DNA of 64,000 bases from Brassica napus (GCF_020379485.1 NC_063448.1:7835726-7899725), one strand, 5' to 3'. Positions 47,206-59,922 are shown, numbered from the stretch's first letter. A program made the numbers and translations. Notes: generated from the sequence alone by a model not told the origin.

Positions 47206-47726
47206 GAAGTCGTCTGGACGAACATATCTGAAAAAAAAACTAATTTCATAGTTTCAACCAGTGAGATAACTTGTTTAGCACACAAAAGTCTTCTCCAAGC
47301 ACCCAGAATCTCAAACAAAAGTTACCCACCAAGAATCGTAAGCTTCAATGGCTCTATGAACCATAAAATTTTTAGAATCAAAATCTTGGGTTTTTTGGGA
47401 TGAATATGGAGAGAAAGTAAAGAAATGATGTTTTTGGTTCATAAGAATTGAGAAAGAAAGAGTGTAAATCGATTTTTAGGTGCATTAAAAACTTCAAATT
47501 GGTTGTTCATAGTGGTTGGTGTATTGATGGCAATGACAATATTGTGAATACTTGAAGAAGATGAGGGTGATAGAGTAAAATATGCATTTTCAAAAAAAAA
47601 AAAGTGATGGTATTTTCGTGAATAATCTGAACTTTGAGGGTGAAAGAGACAAGTCAAAGTTCCAAAAAAAACATGAGTTTGTTTTGTGTTTGACTTTAAG
47701 TTTTGAGTCATATTTGCAAAAAACCC

Positions 47727-49008
47727 ATATATTTAAATGTGGTTTTAGATATAAATTTATTAAACATTGTCAGAATATATTGAAATGTAATAAAGATGAA
47801 TTGCATGAATATAAAACAAATAATACAACATCTTGTTTATATTTATACAAATGTATACATAAATTATTAATTTCTATTAGTAATGTGATTATATATTTAC
47901 ACAGGATTTTCTGAATATTATTATGTTTTTAATCAATTCGTGTCATATTTTGAAAATGTCTAATCAGAGGCTAGTTTTTAATTAATTTCTATATTTATCA
48001 ATTTATCGAATATTAATTTATAAAATTTATAATGTATTTTTATTTTTTCCAACACATATTACCTTTTTGTTTTTCTGTGTTTGTGGTCAAACTGGTGTTG
48101 ATTGATTGAAATTATAATTGTAAGAGGAGGAGACACAGAGAGGAGTGTCTTTGGCTCGGACAAAAGAAGGAACAAAAATAGAAAGGGTCAATGGTGTCCT
48201 CTTCAAACAATATCTAGCTACCTGCAGCAAAGAACAAAATAGCTTATCTTCTTTAAATCCTCCACCAAGAAAATTGAAAGATTTCTGGCTGTAATATATT
48301 TGGAGGAAAAAACATTATTTAAAAACAAAATGGATATAGAAAAAACTTTGGAAGAAAACAAATGAAATTTAGGAAACATAATGCTCACTTTTCATGATTA
48401 ACGACGTAGTTACTTTTTGATTAAACAAATTATCTAAGCAAACATTAATAGTGACGTTTTTAGTCAAAAAAAAAACATTACTAATGACGTCGTTGCATGC
48501 AAAATTGAGACCACGCTACGACATATGAGTATCTACTTGTGGGTTCGAATCATAACCATAACATTTTTAGTACAAAAAAAAATTGAGACCAAAGGCAAAA
48601 ATCCATGTCGAAAGTAGACTAACAGTGCGCCGAGCTTTCTGAATTTGCCATGAATGCGGTTATATAAGAACTGAAACATTCGAAACTCTACTGTTACGCG
48701 AGTAAAATTTGTGGGATAAAATTATAGTATATTTGTTAAAATTAAAATCTTTGATATCGAAGCAAGAATTGATCATCCATTTAACATCTGTCAGAAAATA
48801 CACTTAACCATCCAAATATTTTATTTTCTTTATGGATGCATCCATGTACATGTTATATGTTATGTTTTTTCAACTAAATGTTATATGCTATGTTGCAACT
48901 AAAATAGTTTTGTGTGTGATCCTTTGTGTTCACACATCTATTAAAGCAACTATAATAAATGTGTGAAACAATTTCCAATGTATTTTGTTTAATTTTTTTT
49001 TAAATAAA
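47727..49008. other. AT-rich intergenic DNA
   Basis: No intact gene. A less AT-rich stretch near 48125-48245 has no extended frame. Nothing else recognised. Confidence 0.4.
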
Positions 49009-49017
49009 GACATTCTA

Positions 49018-50489
49018 GCAGAAATTTTATTGTACCATTATTCATTTTTAACACCACCAAAATGACATTTTCAAAAATATTTTCTTCATTAAGTGGCAAC
49101 AAACTCTTATATATTTGTTCTCTATATATAAAATAAATAATTATTTACATAAATAAAAAATAAAAATTTTTTTTTTTTTTATATTTTCGAATTATAACTT
49201 TTTCTTTTTTTTTCCATCAATATGTTTTTAATATTAAAGGATACGAGCCAAACCCAGGAAAATTACAATAAAAGCCCAGAATAAAAATCCAAACTCGATA
49301 ACCAATTGGGCCCATAACCCTCCGGCCCAACTTGAGAAACCCTAATCTCATAACCGGATAGAGAGCAGCCGCCTCGAATGTCCAGCTTTTTCGATGCGAG
49401 GACACGTGTTGCCATCCTCGACGACGAGGGGGCACGTGTCACACGGGCGTCTCATCTCCACCACATCTCATCCTCGCCGGAGATCCAGCCTTCAGATCTC
49501 TCGACCAAAAAGGAGCTCCGCAGCTCCACCAAACCTCACTGCAAACATCTTTGGGCCTCTAAAACCGGAGAGAATCGATCGCCACGGCGAGATCTCCTCC
49601 ACCACCGTTCACCGCAACCACCCAAAGAAAATATCGCATGCAACATAACCGTTTCCACCGTTGTCACACGGGCGTCTCATCTCCACCACATCTCATCCTC
49701 GACGAGAGCACAAACAACAACCTAAAATTAAAGCGATGAGATAAAATTAAACTAAAAGGACCAAACCCTAAAGGACTAGGGGACGAGATCCGGCGACGCG
49801 AAGCTGTGATAGCCTTCACCCCGGGGACTAGAGCCGACGACGGCGGAACTAAGGAAGCTTCCCCGCCACGGATGCAAAGACCGGCGGCGACGGATCTGTG
49901 AGAGCCTCCGTCTCCCGGAAACCGAAAACGCACAACTTAACCGCCCCATCCTTCCCGCAAACGCGTCGTGACTCCAGAACCATAACCACGGCGGTTGATG
50001 GCTGACTAGAGCTCCGACAGACGGAAACCGGAGAAAGAGAGGAGGAGACAACGACTGATGATTTAATCTGAAGGAAGAAAGGACTCCGGCGGCGGCACGG
50101 ACGCTCACGCGCCGACCGACCGCCGGATCCCCAAAGTTTCTCTCTAACTTTCTCTCTCTAACTTTTCTAATTATAACTTTTTCAAATTCGATTTTTTTTA
50201 TAATTTTTTTAATATCTTTTTCAAATTTTTTTTTTGAAAATCGAAAAATTATGTTTGAAACTATTTTTAAAAATTTTAATATTTTTTAAGTATTTATTTA
50301 TATATTTATTATAATATTAAATTTCGCATTCCAAAAAAATATCTAACTCCTCGACCATAAACCATAAGTCTAAATTAGTTAACCCTAGGTGCATAAATGT
50401 CTTTTACCTTTCACTAAAAGTTAGGATAAAAGTGGTTAGTGTAAACATGAAAATTGATACTATGAATGTGGTATTTGTGTCAATTTTCC
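49018..50489 (-). mobile_element. MULE-type MITE (copy X1) with nested retroelement
   Basis: Flanked by a perfect 9-bp duplication, GACATTCTA (49009-49017 and 50490-50498). On the minus strand it begins GGAAAATTGACACAAATACC and ends with sequence matching copy X2 (60393-60882), including TTGCCACTTAATGAAGAA and CACTTTTA-type motifs. Removing the nested element at 49205-50183 (with one target-duplication copy) leaves about 0.5 kb, the size of X2. No coding of its own. Confidence 0.75.
49205..50168 (-). mobile_element. Non-LTR retroelement nested in X1
   Basis: A 964-bp GC-rich insertion flanked by a perfect 15-bp duplication, AATTATAACTTTTTC (49190-49204 and 50169-50183). Read on the minus strand it ends in poly(A) (T run at 49205-49213). 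The 5' part has repeated AGAGAGAAAGTT and a GC-rich CGGCGG block. A 39-bp segment containing CACACGGGCGTCTCATCTCC occurs twice (about 49437 and 49662). Minus-strand ORFs of 89-110 codons match nothing I know. It is either an internally deleted LINE derivative or a retrocopy; the retroposed origin is firm, the family is not. Confidence 0.7.
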
Positions 50490-50498
50490 GACATTCTA

Positions 50499-53279
50499 TG
50501 ACAGAAAAAGTGTTTACTACAATATATTTATGTAAAATAATGATCTTAATTATAGATTAAAAAGTTGAAAATTGCTATTTTTTTATAGAAAATAGTAATT
50601 TTTTATTTTTTTTGTAAGAAATAAGATGCATTATAATATATTATCTTTAAATACTATTATAGAGGTAAATTTAGAAAGGGTTGGAGATACTCTAAAACTT
50701 GGAACAAAGCAATCCATGCATGAGATTTAAATAGTTTTCGATTTGTTTTAGTTTTTAAGGGATTAAAAAAGGTATTCTAGTAAATTTTGAGTTAGTTAAA
50801 GAAAAATTTGAAAAGTGTATAAGATGCTAAAAAGTATAATACTTAGTAGCAAAAATTAAAATCTTGGTATAATAATTTTAACATTTTTTACCAAAAAAAT
50901 GTTTAAGTCTAATTATTTTACTAAATGTATTTAATTTAGTTGAAAATATCAATATAAGAAGTAGGTGACATTTCGGAAGAAACTAATTTTATATGTTTAA
51001 AAAAATAGAAAAGTATAGATTTTGTCTATTTTTAATAATAAAAACGTTTAAATAATTTGAAGTACTACTTGGAGATTCTCAAGTGTTATAAGTATCACAA
51101 ATAGTTTTCCTTTTTTAATTGAAACCAATGTCATTTTCTGATACATTTAGAAGTGCAATGACCAAACTTTGTGAATTTCCCACTTTGCCTTTTCGCGACC
51201 TGTTTAAGCCTCTACTGTTTTTGACTCTTACTAAATGACAAACTTATGTCTTATCCGATACCCTTGATCAATCCAAAGACAAATTTGACATTCAATACTT
51301 TTATGTATAAAAATACACACCATCATAAATTATACGTCTCTCTAGAACGTATACAATTGTTTAATAGTGATGATAATCACTCAAATTTCTCTTTTTTCTT
51401 TCTTCAACAAATTTCACGTACGTCATAAATTATGGAGCCAATATATAAAAAGTTTCGATGAACTCATTGATTTTAAGTGTACGAATCTTATAAAGGAAAT
51501 AGTTATAGTCTTTTTTTTTCTTTTTTATATAAAACCATTTACTTTAAATGGATCAAACATTGAATCAATATTGGGAACCAGTGAAAAGTGAGGAGAGACT
51601 GGATGATTCTCTTTTCCACTGGCATCATGCTAACAAGGGAAAGACTACCCCATTAAATTTCTTTTTAATTTATATAAATTTGGTCGTTTCCGTCTTATAT
51701 GCATTTGTTTTACTGTTCTTTTAATTATTTTGTACTTTTTATATTTTGTCATCTTCTGTCCTACTTGGCTCTCACTAAGCCATATTCCAAAAAACAAAAT
51801 ATCTACAAAACGACAAAAAAAATTAACATCTCGTGGGTCCTTAATTTTATCTCAAATACTATTAAGATTAACGCAATATGTAAAAAGGAAGATAAACGCA
51901 AAAATTCCCAATGCTTCTTCGAATAATCTTAGTTATATTGTTATGACAATTTATGACAAGGGTAATATCACACTGTGTGCGTGTGTGTATCAATACCAAA
52001 CGAGAAAATTATCAATGAGGTATTATTCAACATAACTAAATAAAATGATATTGAATTTTAAAGATGGTGAATAATAACTAAACCTTTCTCGTTATAATAT
52101 GATCTTATACGACAATACTGCCTAAACAAGCTTCTAACGATGATCCCACTCGATGTTGTTGGTGTTTTGATCAAGGTGATTAGGTGAAGCTTGGCGCGTT
52201 ACGATACATACAACAATTGAGCAGAATAAAGCCAGAAAGAAGTAATATGTAGGTGATACACATAACACATGGACATGCACATGCATAATCATTTTCATCA
52301 TCACCCATGCACGTGCTCCTCACATAAGGCTCTCTACATCGCTTTCCAAAATGTCACAAAACAGAATAATTATGATTTTCATCATAGAGCTGGAGATTGT
52401 CCTCCGGTACCTTGTTTCCCAGTTACAACCCCACACCACAACACCCATCAACGTATTTCATATATGTATGAGTGCATGCAATGAATAATATGAATGTAAC
52501 TATGTAAACAATATGCATGATAGAGCGTTATATATTTTTAATGGATGATAACGGTTTCGAGTGAGTTAATTACGTTTTATACTACATATATTACAAAACC
52601 TCAACATATAAGTTAATCAATGATGAATTTGAAGTATAGATTTCTTTCAAAAAGAAAAAGAATTTGAAGTATAGATCTACAAGAGGAATCATATTATTTG
52701 TGACAAACAGAATGTGATACTTATCTATTGGCTTTAAGAGATGCATACATCTTTGACATGGTCGATAATCACCCACGTGTAATAAAACAAACCATATCTG
52801 GACTTATAAGGCTTTTTGTTTCTTATGATAAAATGTGCAAACGCAACCTAAAGTTTTGTAATTACATGTCGGACCTCTAATCTTAACAGTGGCTCACATA
52901 TTTAGTTTTATCAACACCATTAGTGATCCGGATTCACTGTCTATAATGTTTAATTTAAATAAATTTGAAAAGAGAAAAATGTTTAGATGCTCTTGCTTCC
53001 AATCTCATTGGACACCATTGCTTTCTTTTAACGTGAGCCTGCCCCCGTATCTTTATAGTTAACCTTACATGGATCCCGACATTAAATAATACCACAAAAA
53101 TTTAATTTAAATCTGTTTCTTTTTCCCTTTTATATTTTCTTACCTTCAAATATTTTATATTCATTCAACGAGTATAGTTGGGAAAAAAAATTCAGACAAG
53201 TATAGACAAAAGTCAAGAAAACGACAATATTAAAATCTGTCGTTTTACCCAGCATAATACGATCACGTCAAAACAAAAG
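50499..53279. other. Long AT-rich intergenic region
   Basis: About 2.8 kb with only short frames (60-100 codons) that look random. A short GT run lies near 51973-51988. No terminal repeats, target duplications or known protein motifs were found. Confidence 0.4.
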
Positions 53280-53293
53280 GTTCTATCATATAT

Positions 53294-53669
53294 ATATATT
53301 TTTTTTGATAACTCTGGTATCTGGGCAGCCACATTCCCAACTATCCCCCGTAGGGGGTCCAGCGCCCCAACGGAAGGGATGTTAAATCCGATGTGGCCGG
53401 GGCTCGAAGTCGTGATGGCGGGCACCTCAGCCGAGGTTCCTTTACCACCAGACCACGAGGCCCGGTTAAAACTGTTGTGGGTAAACTTTTTATAGTGACT
53501 GACCCCACCCCGAAAGGCCCCGCATCCGGAAAAACCCCATAGAGTTTTTTTGGAGAGGTTTCAGTACCACCCCGCCGACAGAGTATCGAACCCGCGACCT
53601 CTGGCTCGTGTGTGAGAATCCCTTCGGTACTGCCGCTAGGCCACCTGAGGTATCTCACAAATCAATAAA
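53294..53669 (-). mobile_element. tRNA-derived SINE with two tRNA-like heads
   Basis: 376 bp flanked by a 14-bp duplication, GTTCTATCATATAT (53280-53293 and 53670-53683), with an A-rich 3' end on the minus strand. The first head has A box TGGCCTAGCGGCA (53643-53631) and B box GGGTTCGATACTC (53593-53581). A second, downstream pair reads TGGTCTGGTGGTA (53455-53443) and ACTTCGAGCCCC (53410-53399). The RNA polymerase III promoter boxes are close to consensus in the first head. Confidence 0.82.
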
Positions 53670-53781
53670 GTTCTATCATATATTTGCGAGTTACTATATT
53701 TTTAGTATACGTTTACGTATACCGATATGACTCCTAATAAAGTGTAATTTTCACCGTAAATAAAAGATTCGCTATGTTGTT

Positions 53782-54088
53782 TTTTTTTCCTGCATCACCT
53801 TCTCGCTTATTCTATCTTCCATTATCTTCTATCTTAACATCTCTATCGATTGTATGTGCGCTCCAGAAGACCTTATGATCTTGTCTTTCCTTTGTTATGT
53901 TTATGTGATCTTAGTTGGTTTTAGCCTTGGCTCCGAGGGGTATTGTTTACCTCGTCGGCTTATGGCTCTGAGGAGTCTCTGAGGAGTATTGTTTACTTCG
54001 TCCGCTTATGGCTCCGAAAAAACAATATCTTTGCCGGCTTTGTGTATGTTTCTCCCGGTTTAATCTTATAAAATCTATCAGATGACAA
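53782..54088 (+). mobile_element. Short retroelement (SINE or 5'-truncated LINE)
   Basis: Flanked by an 18-bp near-perfect duplication, AAGATTCGYTATGTTGTT (about 53764-53781 and 54091-54108, one mismatch). It ends GATGACAAAAA on the plus strand. A GC-richer middle repeats GAGGAGTATTGTTTACTTCG-type sequence twice, followed by CTTATGGCTC. No tRNA boxes were found, so a truncated LINE tail is as likely as a SINE. Confidence 0.6.
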
Positions 54089-54108
54089 AAAAGATTCGTT
54101 ATGTTGTT

Positions 54109-54894
54109 ATGTTGTTTTTTTTCTTCATGATAATTTTTCTTTTGTTTGAAATTGGGCCAACTTAAAAAGTATACTCTTTCGTTTATTTATATCGTAACCA
54201 AATGATTGTATATATTATCTATGTATATGAATATTGAAGTTTTTTTTTATCTGGTCGACGTATGTATATAAACCTTTTTATCAACTATGTATATTGAAGC
54301 TTGTTAATACAATTTGTTAATCAATACAATTTGTTACCTTGTTACTCGTGAAACAAATGTGACATGATCTATGGGTGTAACTGGCTACAACTAAAAGAAA
54401 TACGTGAAAAGATAAGGATTATTATTTCTGGAATTTAATGGAATAGAATCAACATTCCACTTATTCCAAAATATTTTTGATTTGAAATGATTTTTTAAAT
54501 GATATATAGTTAATTTTTTTTCTGCAATGGTATGAAATGTTATGGAATGAAATAGAATACACATTCCATTTTTTAATTGTAACTGATGAAATTTTTTTTG
54601 AATGCACATGAATTAAGCATTCAAGAAGTTTTAATTTCAAAAAAATTCATTCCAATTGCAGCTTATGATTCTTTTTTATTTTTGTCCAAGTGACGCGCAG
54701 ATTCTCTAGAGATTTGAGAACAAAGTGATAAAGGATTAAGGATTGACAACACATTTGTTAGAAAATATGGATTAACGATTGACAACACATTTGTTTCTGT
54801 CTCCATATATTACCTTTAATCAATACTGGAACGTGAACGTTTAAGATTTTGTTTATATTAAAAGAAAATCATTTTCTGTTAGTCCAATGAGGGT
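54109..54894. other. AT-rich intergenic DNA
   Basis: Contains several GGAATNNAATGGAAT-like strings near 54430-54560 with partial inverted symmetry, perhaps a decayed MITE. No ORF recognised. Confidence 0.35.
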
Positions 54895-54902
54895 TCATAT
54901 AG

Positions 54903-56530
54903 GCCCTGTTCGTTTGTACATCTGGAAGATGCATCCAGATGGTCCATCTAGATGTTTTATCCAGATGCTCCATCTGGACGTTGTTCGTTTCTTCATTTCG
55001 TCCATGCATCCAAATGAATCATTTGAATGTAACTATGTTAGTTTGCTTTTCATTTATTAACTTGCATCTGCATCCAGGTGGACTTGTTAATAAAATGATT
55101 AAAATATATTTGTTTACGTTTCGGCGGAAAATAGCATTTTTACGGTTTTGACGGAAAATATTTTTGCGGTTTTTGAGGAAAAATGTGTTTTTGACGAAAA
55201 AGTGCATTTTTTGGTTTTGGCGGAAAAATACGTTTTTATGGGTTTGGCGGAAAATACGTTTTTGCGGTTTTGGCGGGAAAAGTGTGTTTTGCGGTTCTGG
55301 CAGAAAATGTGTTTTTGACGAAAAAGTGTGTTTTTGCGGGTTTGACAAGAAAAGTTTTTTCGCGATTTTGGCGGGAAAATGCATTTTTGCGGTTTTGGCG
55401 GGAAATGTGCATTTTTGTATTTTTGACGGCAAAAGTGGATTTTTGCGTTTTTGGCGGAAAATATTTTTTGCGGTTTCGGCGGGAAAATATGTTTTCCTGT
55501 TTTGACGGGAAAATATGTTTTCCAGTTTTGGCGGGAAAATACGTTTTTCCGGTTTTGGCGGGAAAATGTGTTTTCCAGTTTTGGCGGGAAAATGCGTTTT
55601 CCAGTTTTGGCGGGAAATGCGTATTTCAGTTTTGGCGGAAAAATGTATTTTCCGGTTTTGGCAGGAAAATTGCGTTTTTTCGGTTTTGGCGAGAAAATGA
55701 ATTTTGCGGTTTTTGCGGGGAAATGCTTTTTTTTGGGTTTTGTCGGAAACATGCAATTTTGGGTTTTTGGTGGGAAAATGCGTTTTTCGGTTTTGGCGGG
55801 AAAATTGTGTTTTTCCGGTTTTGGCGAGAAAATGCATTTTCCGGTTTGGGGGGGGGATTGTGTTTTTCCGGTTTTGGCGAGAAAATGCTATTTGCGGTTT
55901 TGGCGGGAACATGCTTTTTTGGGGTTTTGTCGGGAACATGCAATTTTGGGTTTTTGGCGGGAAAATATTTTTTTTTTTCGGTTTTGGCGGAAAAATTGTG
56001 TTTTCCGGTTTTGGCGAGAAAATGCATTTTCTGGTTTTGGCCGGAAAATGCGGTTTTCCGGTTTTGGCCGGAAAATGCGGTTTTCCGGGTTTGGCCAAAA
56101 AGTGCGGTTTTACTGGTTTGGCCGAAAAGTATGGTTTTACTGGTTTGGCTGAAAAGTGTGTTTTTAGGGAAATGTGCGTTTTACGTTTTTTGCGGAAAAA
56201 CGCATATTGCGATTTTGGCGAGAAAATGTTTTTCAGTTTTTGCGAGAAAATGTATTTTTTTGTTCCGGCGGAAAAATGTATATGCAGAAAAACAGAATTT
56301 ACGATTGGAAAATAATATTTTGATTGTAAAAGGCCATTTTGTCATTTATCATTTAGGGCTGAACTAGATGAATCACCATCAAGACTTACCTTCATTTGGA
56401 TGAGAATTTGAAATGAGTTTTTAAAAATTCAGTTGGGTGATCCATCTGGATGTAGCATTATAGTACAAAACGAACATCGATTTACATCTTCACCCAGATG
56501 GATCACCTGGGTGAGCAAACGAACAGATTA
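54903..56530. mobile_element. hAT-like element carrying an E2F-site minisatellite
   Basis: 1.6 kb between 8-bp duplications differing at one base: TCATATAG (54895-54902) and GCATATAG (56531-56538). The ends share CTGTTCGTTTG in inverted orientation, with subterminal CCAGATGGATCA-type repeats at both sides. No transposase is encoded. Most of the interior is a minisatellite of about 27 bp. Eight-bp duplications point to hAT. Confidence 0.65.
55120..56290 (+). repeat. About 27-bp minisatellite rich in TTTGGCGGGAAA
   Basis: Roughly 40 degenerate units of GTTTTGGCGGGAAAATGCG plus TTTTCC. I read nine exact copies of TTTGGCGGGAAA and many one-base variants; this is a canonical E2F-DP binding sequence. 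Since 27 is divisible by 3 and the unit lacks stops in several frames, long ORFs (up to 365 codons) exist on both strands; they are repeat artefacts. Confidence 0.85.
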
Positions 56531-56538
56531 GCATATAG

Positions 56539-57578
56539 CAACAAATATGAACTAGCTAGGTATATCATATATATACTAATATACATATATATATATGTAA
56601 ATATATACATATACATATATATTGTAAAGTCCTAACGACCATATATCGTTCATGAACTTCCACACAAATTCGTAAACCTCTGCGGATGTTTTAGACATGT
56701 AGATTATATATATCCTTTCCGGCTGTTGGTGCCGTGTCTCTAGAAGCTTGAAATATTCACACAATGCTAAAGTGAAAACACTTTATAGCCAAGTTAAAAA
56801 AAAACACTTTATAGCCTGTCATTTGGAGTAAAAATGGCTTATACGTCTTCATGTGATGAGTTATGAAAAATTAAAATGCACTTGATGAAACAGATAAAAA
56901 ATCATTTTTGAAAACATGTTCACAAGTATATGTCCATTGTTTTATAGGAAAACAAGGTTCTACGAATACACCTCCTCCACTAGAAAATACTACATCTTTA
57001 TTGCTAACCAAAACTATTATTCTTTTTTTTTTTGAACATTAACTATTATTCTTAGTGAATAGCGATGTGATCTTCACGCTCCACATACATCTGGATTAAG
57101 ATATAACGCTCCGGTCATCATTGTGTGGTTTCCATGCTCATTTGTTCGTAAATTCAAAGAAAAGTCGAGTAACTTTGTAGATGATCACCACGAATACTTT
57201 TCGCTTGTTTTCCCATCAACAGCATAATAATAAGCCACTTCATATAATTATTCTACGTTAATCAAGCTTAATTCTGCAATCCTCTCACGACTAGACCTGG
57301 CCCTGAGTCGAAGTTAAGCAATTCCGTGCTTGTGATTAGCAATTCCGTGCTTGTGATTCTCATTTTCATAGATAAAATTTAATTCTTAAATTTATTAATA
57401 CTGACAAAATTATAGAAAAACAAATATTTTCCCGAGATCATGAGTTCAAAAGTTAATACTGTAAATCAGTCCTCTATTTTTTAGTTTGAGGTAAGAGCCT
57501 GATCACGACGAATGCTATCAACTATATATTTTTCTACATAATAATCCATTTTAAGTCTTTCTTTAGAATTGTGAGGTG
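56539..57578. other. AT-rich intergenic DNA with small repeats
   Basis: Holds a TA/ATATAC simple repeat (about 56563-56620) and a perfect 21-bp tandem duplication, AGCAATTCCGTGCTTGTGAT plus T, at 57317-57337 and 57338-57358. No gene recognised. Confidence 0.55.
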
Positions 57579-57595
57579 TATATTATATATATTGT

Positions 57596-59922
57596 CTCAC
57601 CTGCTAAATGTAGCGGAAAGGAATGGACTGATCTCAGGCCTGAGCTTCACTGCTGATGGCCCTTCTATTTGTTCTTTGCTGACGACAGCTTATTCTTGTG
57701 CCAAGCATCAGTTCATCAATGTAGGAACCTTAAGAGGATCTTGAGCTTTTATGGTGAAGCTACTGGACAATGTATAAACTATCAAAAGTCCTCTCTCTCC
57801 TTCGGTGAGTTAACTCCAGCAGAGGAACATGATAAAATCAAAGAGATTCTTGGAATACATAACGAGGGAGGCACAAGTAAATATCTGGGCCTGCCAGAAT
57901 GTTTTCTTTGGTTCAAAGGTGGAGTTGCTATCATATCTCAAAGACCGAGCACAGTGCAGACTTGACAGCTGGTTCCTAAGGAAGCTCTCTCAGGGAGGAA
58001 AGGAGATATTACTGAAAACTACAGCGTCAGCACTTCCAGTGTTTCCATGTCTAGCTTCAGATTGCTGAAGACTATCATCAGGAAACTACATAGCCTAATG
58101 GAAAATTATTGGTGGAGCTCAGAAGCTCACCTACGGAAGATCCATTGGGTTTCTTGGGACAAATTATGTCTGTCAAAGGCGCTTGGTGGAATAGGTTTCA
58201 AAGACTTGGAATGTTTCAATCAAGCACTACTTGCAAAACAAGCATGGAAATTGGTTAATCAACCAGACTGTCTCATGGCGAGGTTCCTTAAGAGTAGATA
58301 CTTCCCACACTCACACTTTTTGGAAGCACCGATGGGAGCTAGGCCATCCTTTGCGTGGTGAAGCATTTTGTATGGTAGGGAACTACTACAAAAAGGGCTG
58401 AAATGGAGCATAGGAGATGGTCGCAACACGAGAGTCTGGTTAGACAAATGGATTGAGGATCCAGAGTTAGGAATGCGAGCTCCTTGGGTAAAAAATATTC
58501 GCTTTGATGTCAACCTAATGGTCAGTGGGTTGATCGACAGCTCAACTAGGAGATGGAACGTCCTGGCTTTACATGAGATATTTGTTCCAGGAGACGTCAA
58601 GTTGATCATGTCCAAACAGCCTTTGATCTCACATGATGATTCATTCGTCTGGAGACATAATAAGTCCGGGAACCTGAGTGTGAAGTCTGCTTATTGGCTC
58701 GCGAGGGATCAAAAAATAAAGGAGAGCCAATCTAAGGTGCTCATGCTACCATCTCTCAATCCTATCAAAGAGAAAATCTGGCAAATCCAATCATCCCTCA
58801 AGATCAAGACGTTCTTATGGAAGGTATTGAGTGATGCATTACCAGTGGCGGAGCTGATACTTAATAGAGGAATGCAGATTAACGGCAGATGTCAGACATG
58901 TGGGCTGGAAGGTGAGTTAATTCACCATGTCCTATTCCAGTGCCCACCAGCGAGACATGCATGGGCGTTATCAGGGATTCCACATCCTCAAATTGGGTTT
59001 TCAAAGGGAAGTCTGTTCACCAATTTACATTACCTGTTAAATCTGAAGACTCGGAACCCGGGAGAGGGGGAAGACAAGAGAGCTTGGCCTTGGTTAATGT
59101 GGAACATTTGGAAGAGCATGAATGATTTGCTCTTTAATGGTAGAAGATGATCACCGGAAGAGATACAAAGAAAGGCCAAAGAGGAAACAGAGGAATGGTT
59201 CTTGGCTCAACAAGTAGAAGAAGAAGTCTCAATTGTGGGGGCTAAGGATACCACTCCAATCAAAATGAGATGGATCCCACTAAAGAAAGATTGGCTGATG
59301 TGTAATGTGGGATTCGATTGGGTGAAGCAAACAAAACTACTTGGTGTTGCGTGGGTCGTAAGAAACCATAGAGGAGTGGTCATCATCCACAGTCGGAGAG
59401 CGTTCTCAAACATTGAGAGCTTGGATGACGTGAGAGTGGTCTCGGTGCTCTGGGCAGTTGAAAGCATGACTAGCCTTCATTACAACAAGGTTGTATTTGC
59501 AGGTGATTTTAGAGAAATTTTTGTGGCGGCACAAAAACCGTTACAGTGGCTAGCTATGTGATTTCAAACTGAGGAACTTAACCATTTACTGAGGTTGATG
59601 AGAGAATATCAACTCATGAGCGTATCGAATGAAGAAAACAGAGGAGCGGCAATCATTGCTCAAAGTGTCACAAGAGAAAGAAGGTTTTAATCATATGTGG
59701 CCAATGGCCATCTCTCTTGGCTTTTTGAACTCTTTGTTAATGAAAGCCGCCTCCTCTAAGGTGTCCTCTTGATCGTGAGTTGAGAAGTTTTTAGTGTTAT
59801 TGGGGTTGGTTTGGCGTGACTTCAAGTGTGTCTGTGTCGAGTAGGTCTCCTTGCTGGTGTTGTCTAGTGTTGTAGTTCTTGTACTTAGTTTCTTTTAATG
59901 AATGAATTTCAGAAGGAAAAAA
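57596..59922 (+). mobile_element. 5'-truncated LINE (L1-type) retrotransposon
   Basis: 2.3 kb flanked by a perfect 17-bp duplication, TATATTATATATATTGT (57579-57595 and 59923-59939), ending in GGAAAAAA. It retains only the 3' part of ORF2: the end of the RT domain (FADDS at 57675-57689), the thumb region, the zf-RVT zinc-binding segment (CQTCG...HHVLFQCP near 58890-58945) and an RNase H-like domain (about 59300-59560). The whole 5' half is missing, as usual for LINE insertions. Confidence 0.92.
57669..59561 (+). pseudogene. LINE ORF2 C-terminal remnant
   Basis: Coding similarity runs through at least two frameshifts (about 57900 and 58040) and in-frame TGA codons at 58359-58361, 59148-59150 and 59559-59561; similarity continues weakly to about 59690. 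It begins inside the RT domain near FADDS and cannot support retrotransposition. Confidence 0.88.

Larger units (their letters stand above)
37139..47726 (+). mobile_element. Mutator-like AAGTCGTC element B, split by an Athila-like element
   Basis: Second member of the element A family. The right end reads inward GGGTTTTTTGCAAATATGAC and the left begins GGGAGGATTTATTAAATATA, a degraded inverted terminal repeat. I see no target duplication. Shared with A: the subterminal TATACCCAAACTTGAATCAA, a TATA box and ATG (37941), intron-like segments present twice (from 37973 and 38480), and a foldback (46431-47205). An LTR element (39253-46155) was inserted later, leaving about 3.7 kb of element B. Its palindromes differ more among themselves than in A. 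Confidence 0.72.

Noticed and set aside
49664..50108. Minus-strand ORFs of 89 and 110 codons
   Set aside because: They overlap in different frames in GC-rich retroelement DNA and show no family motif.
53392..53655. Two possible tRNA genes
   Set aside because: The A and B boxes lie inside a SINE with target duplication and A-rich tail; no cloverleaf acceptor stem could be closed.
55270..56367. 365-codon ORF (+) and 359-codon ORF (-, 55019-56098) over the same DNA
   Set aside because: Both arise because a roughly 27-bp repeat unit without stops keeps several frames open; the peptides are simple nine-residue repeats on opposite strands.
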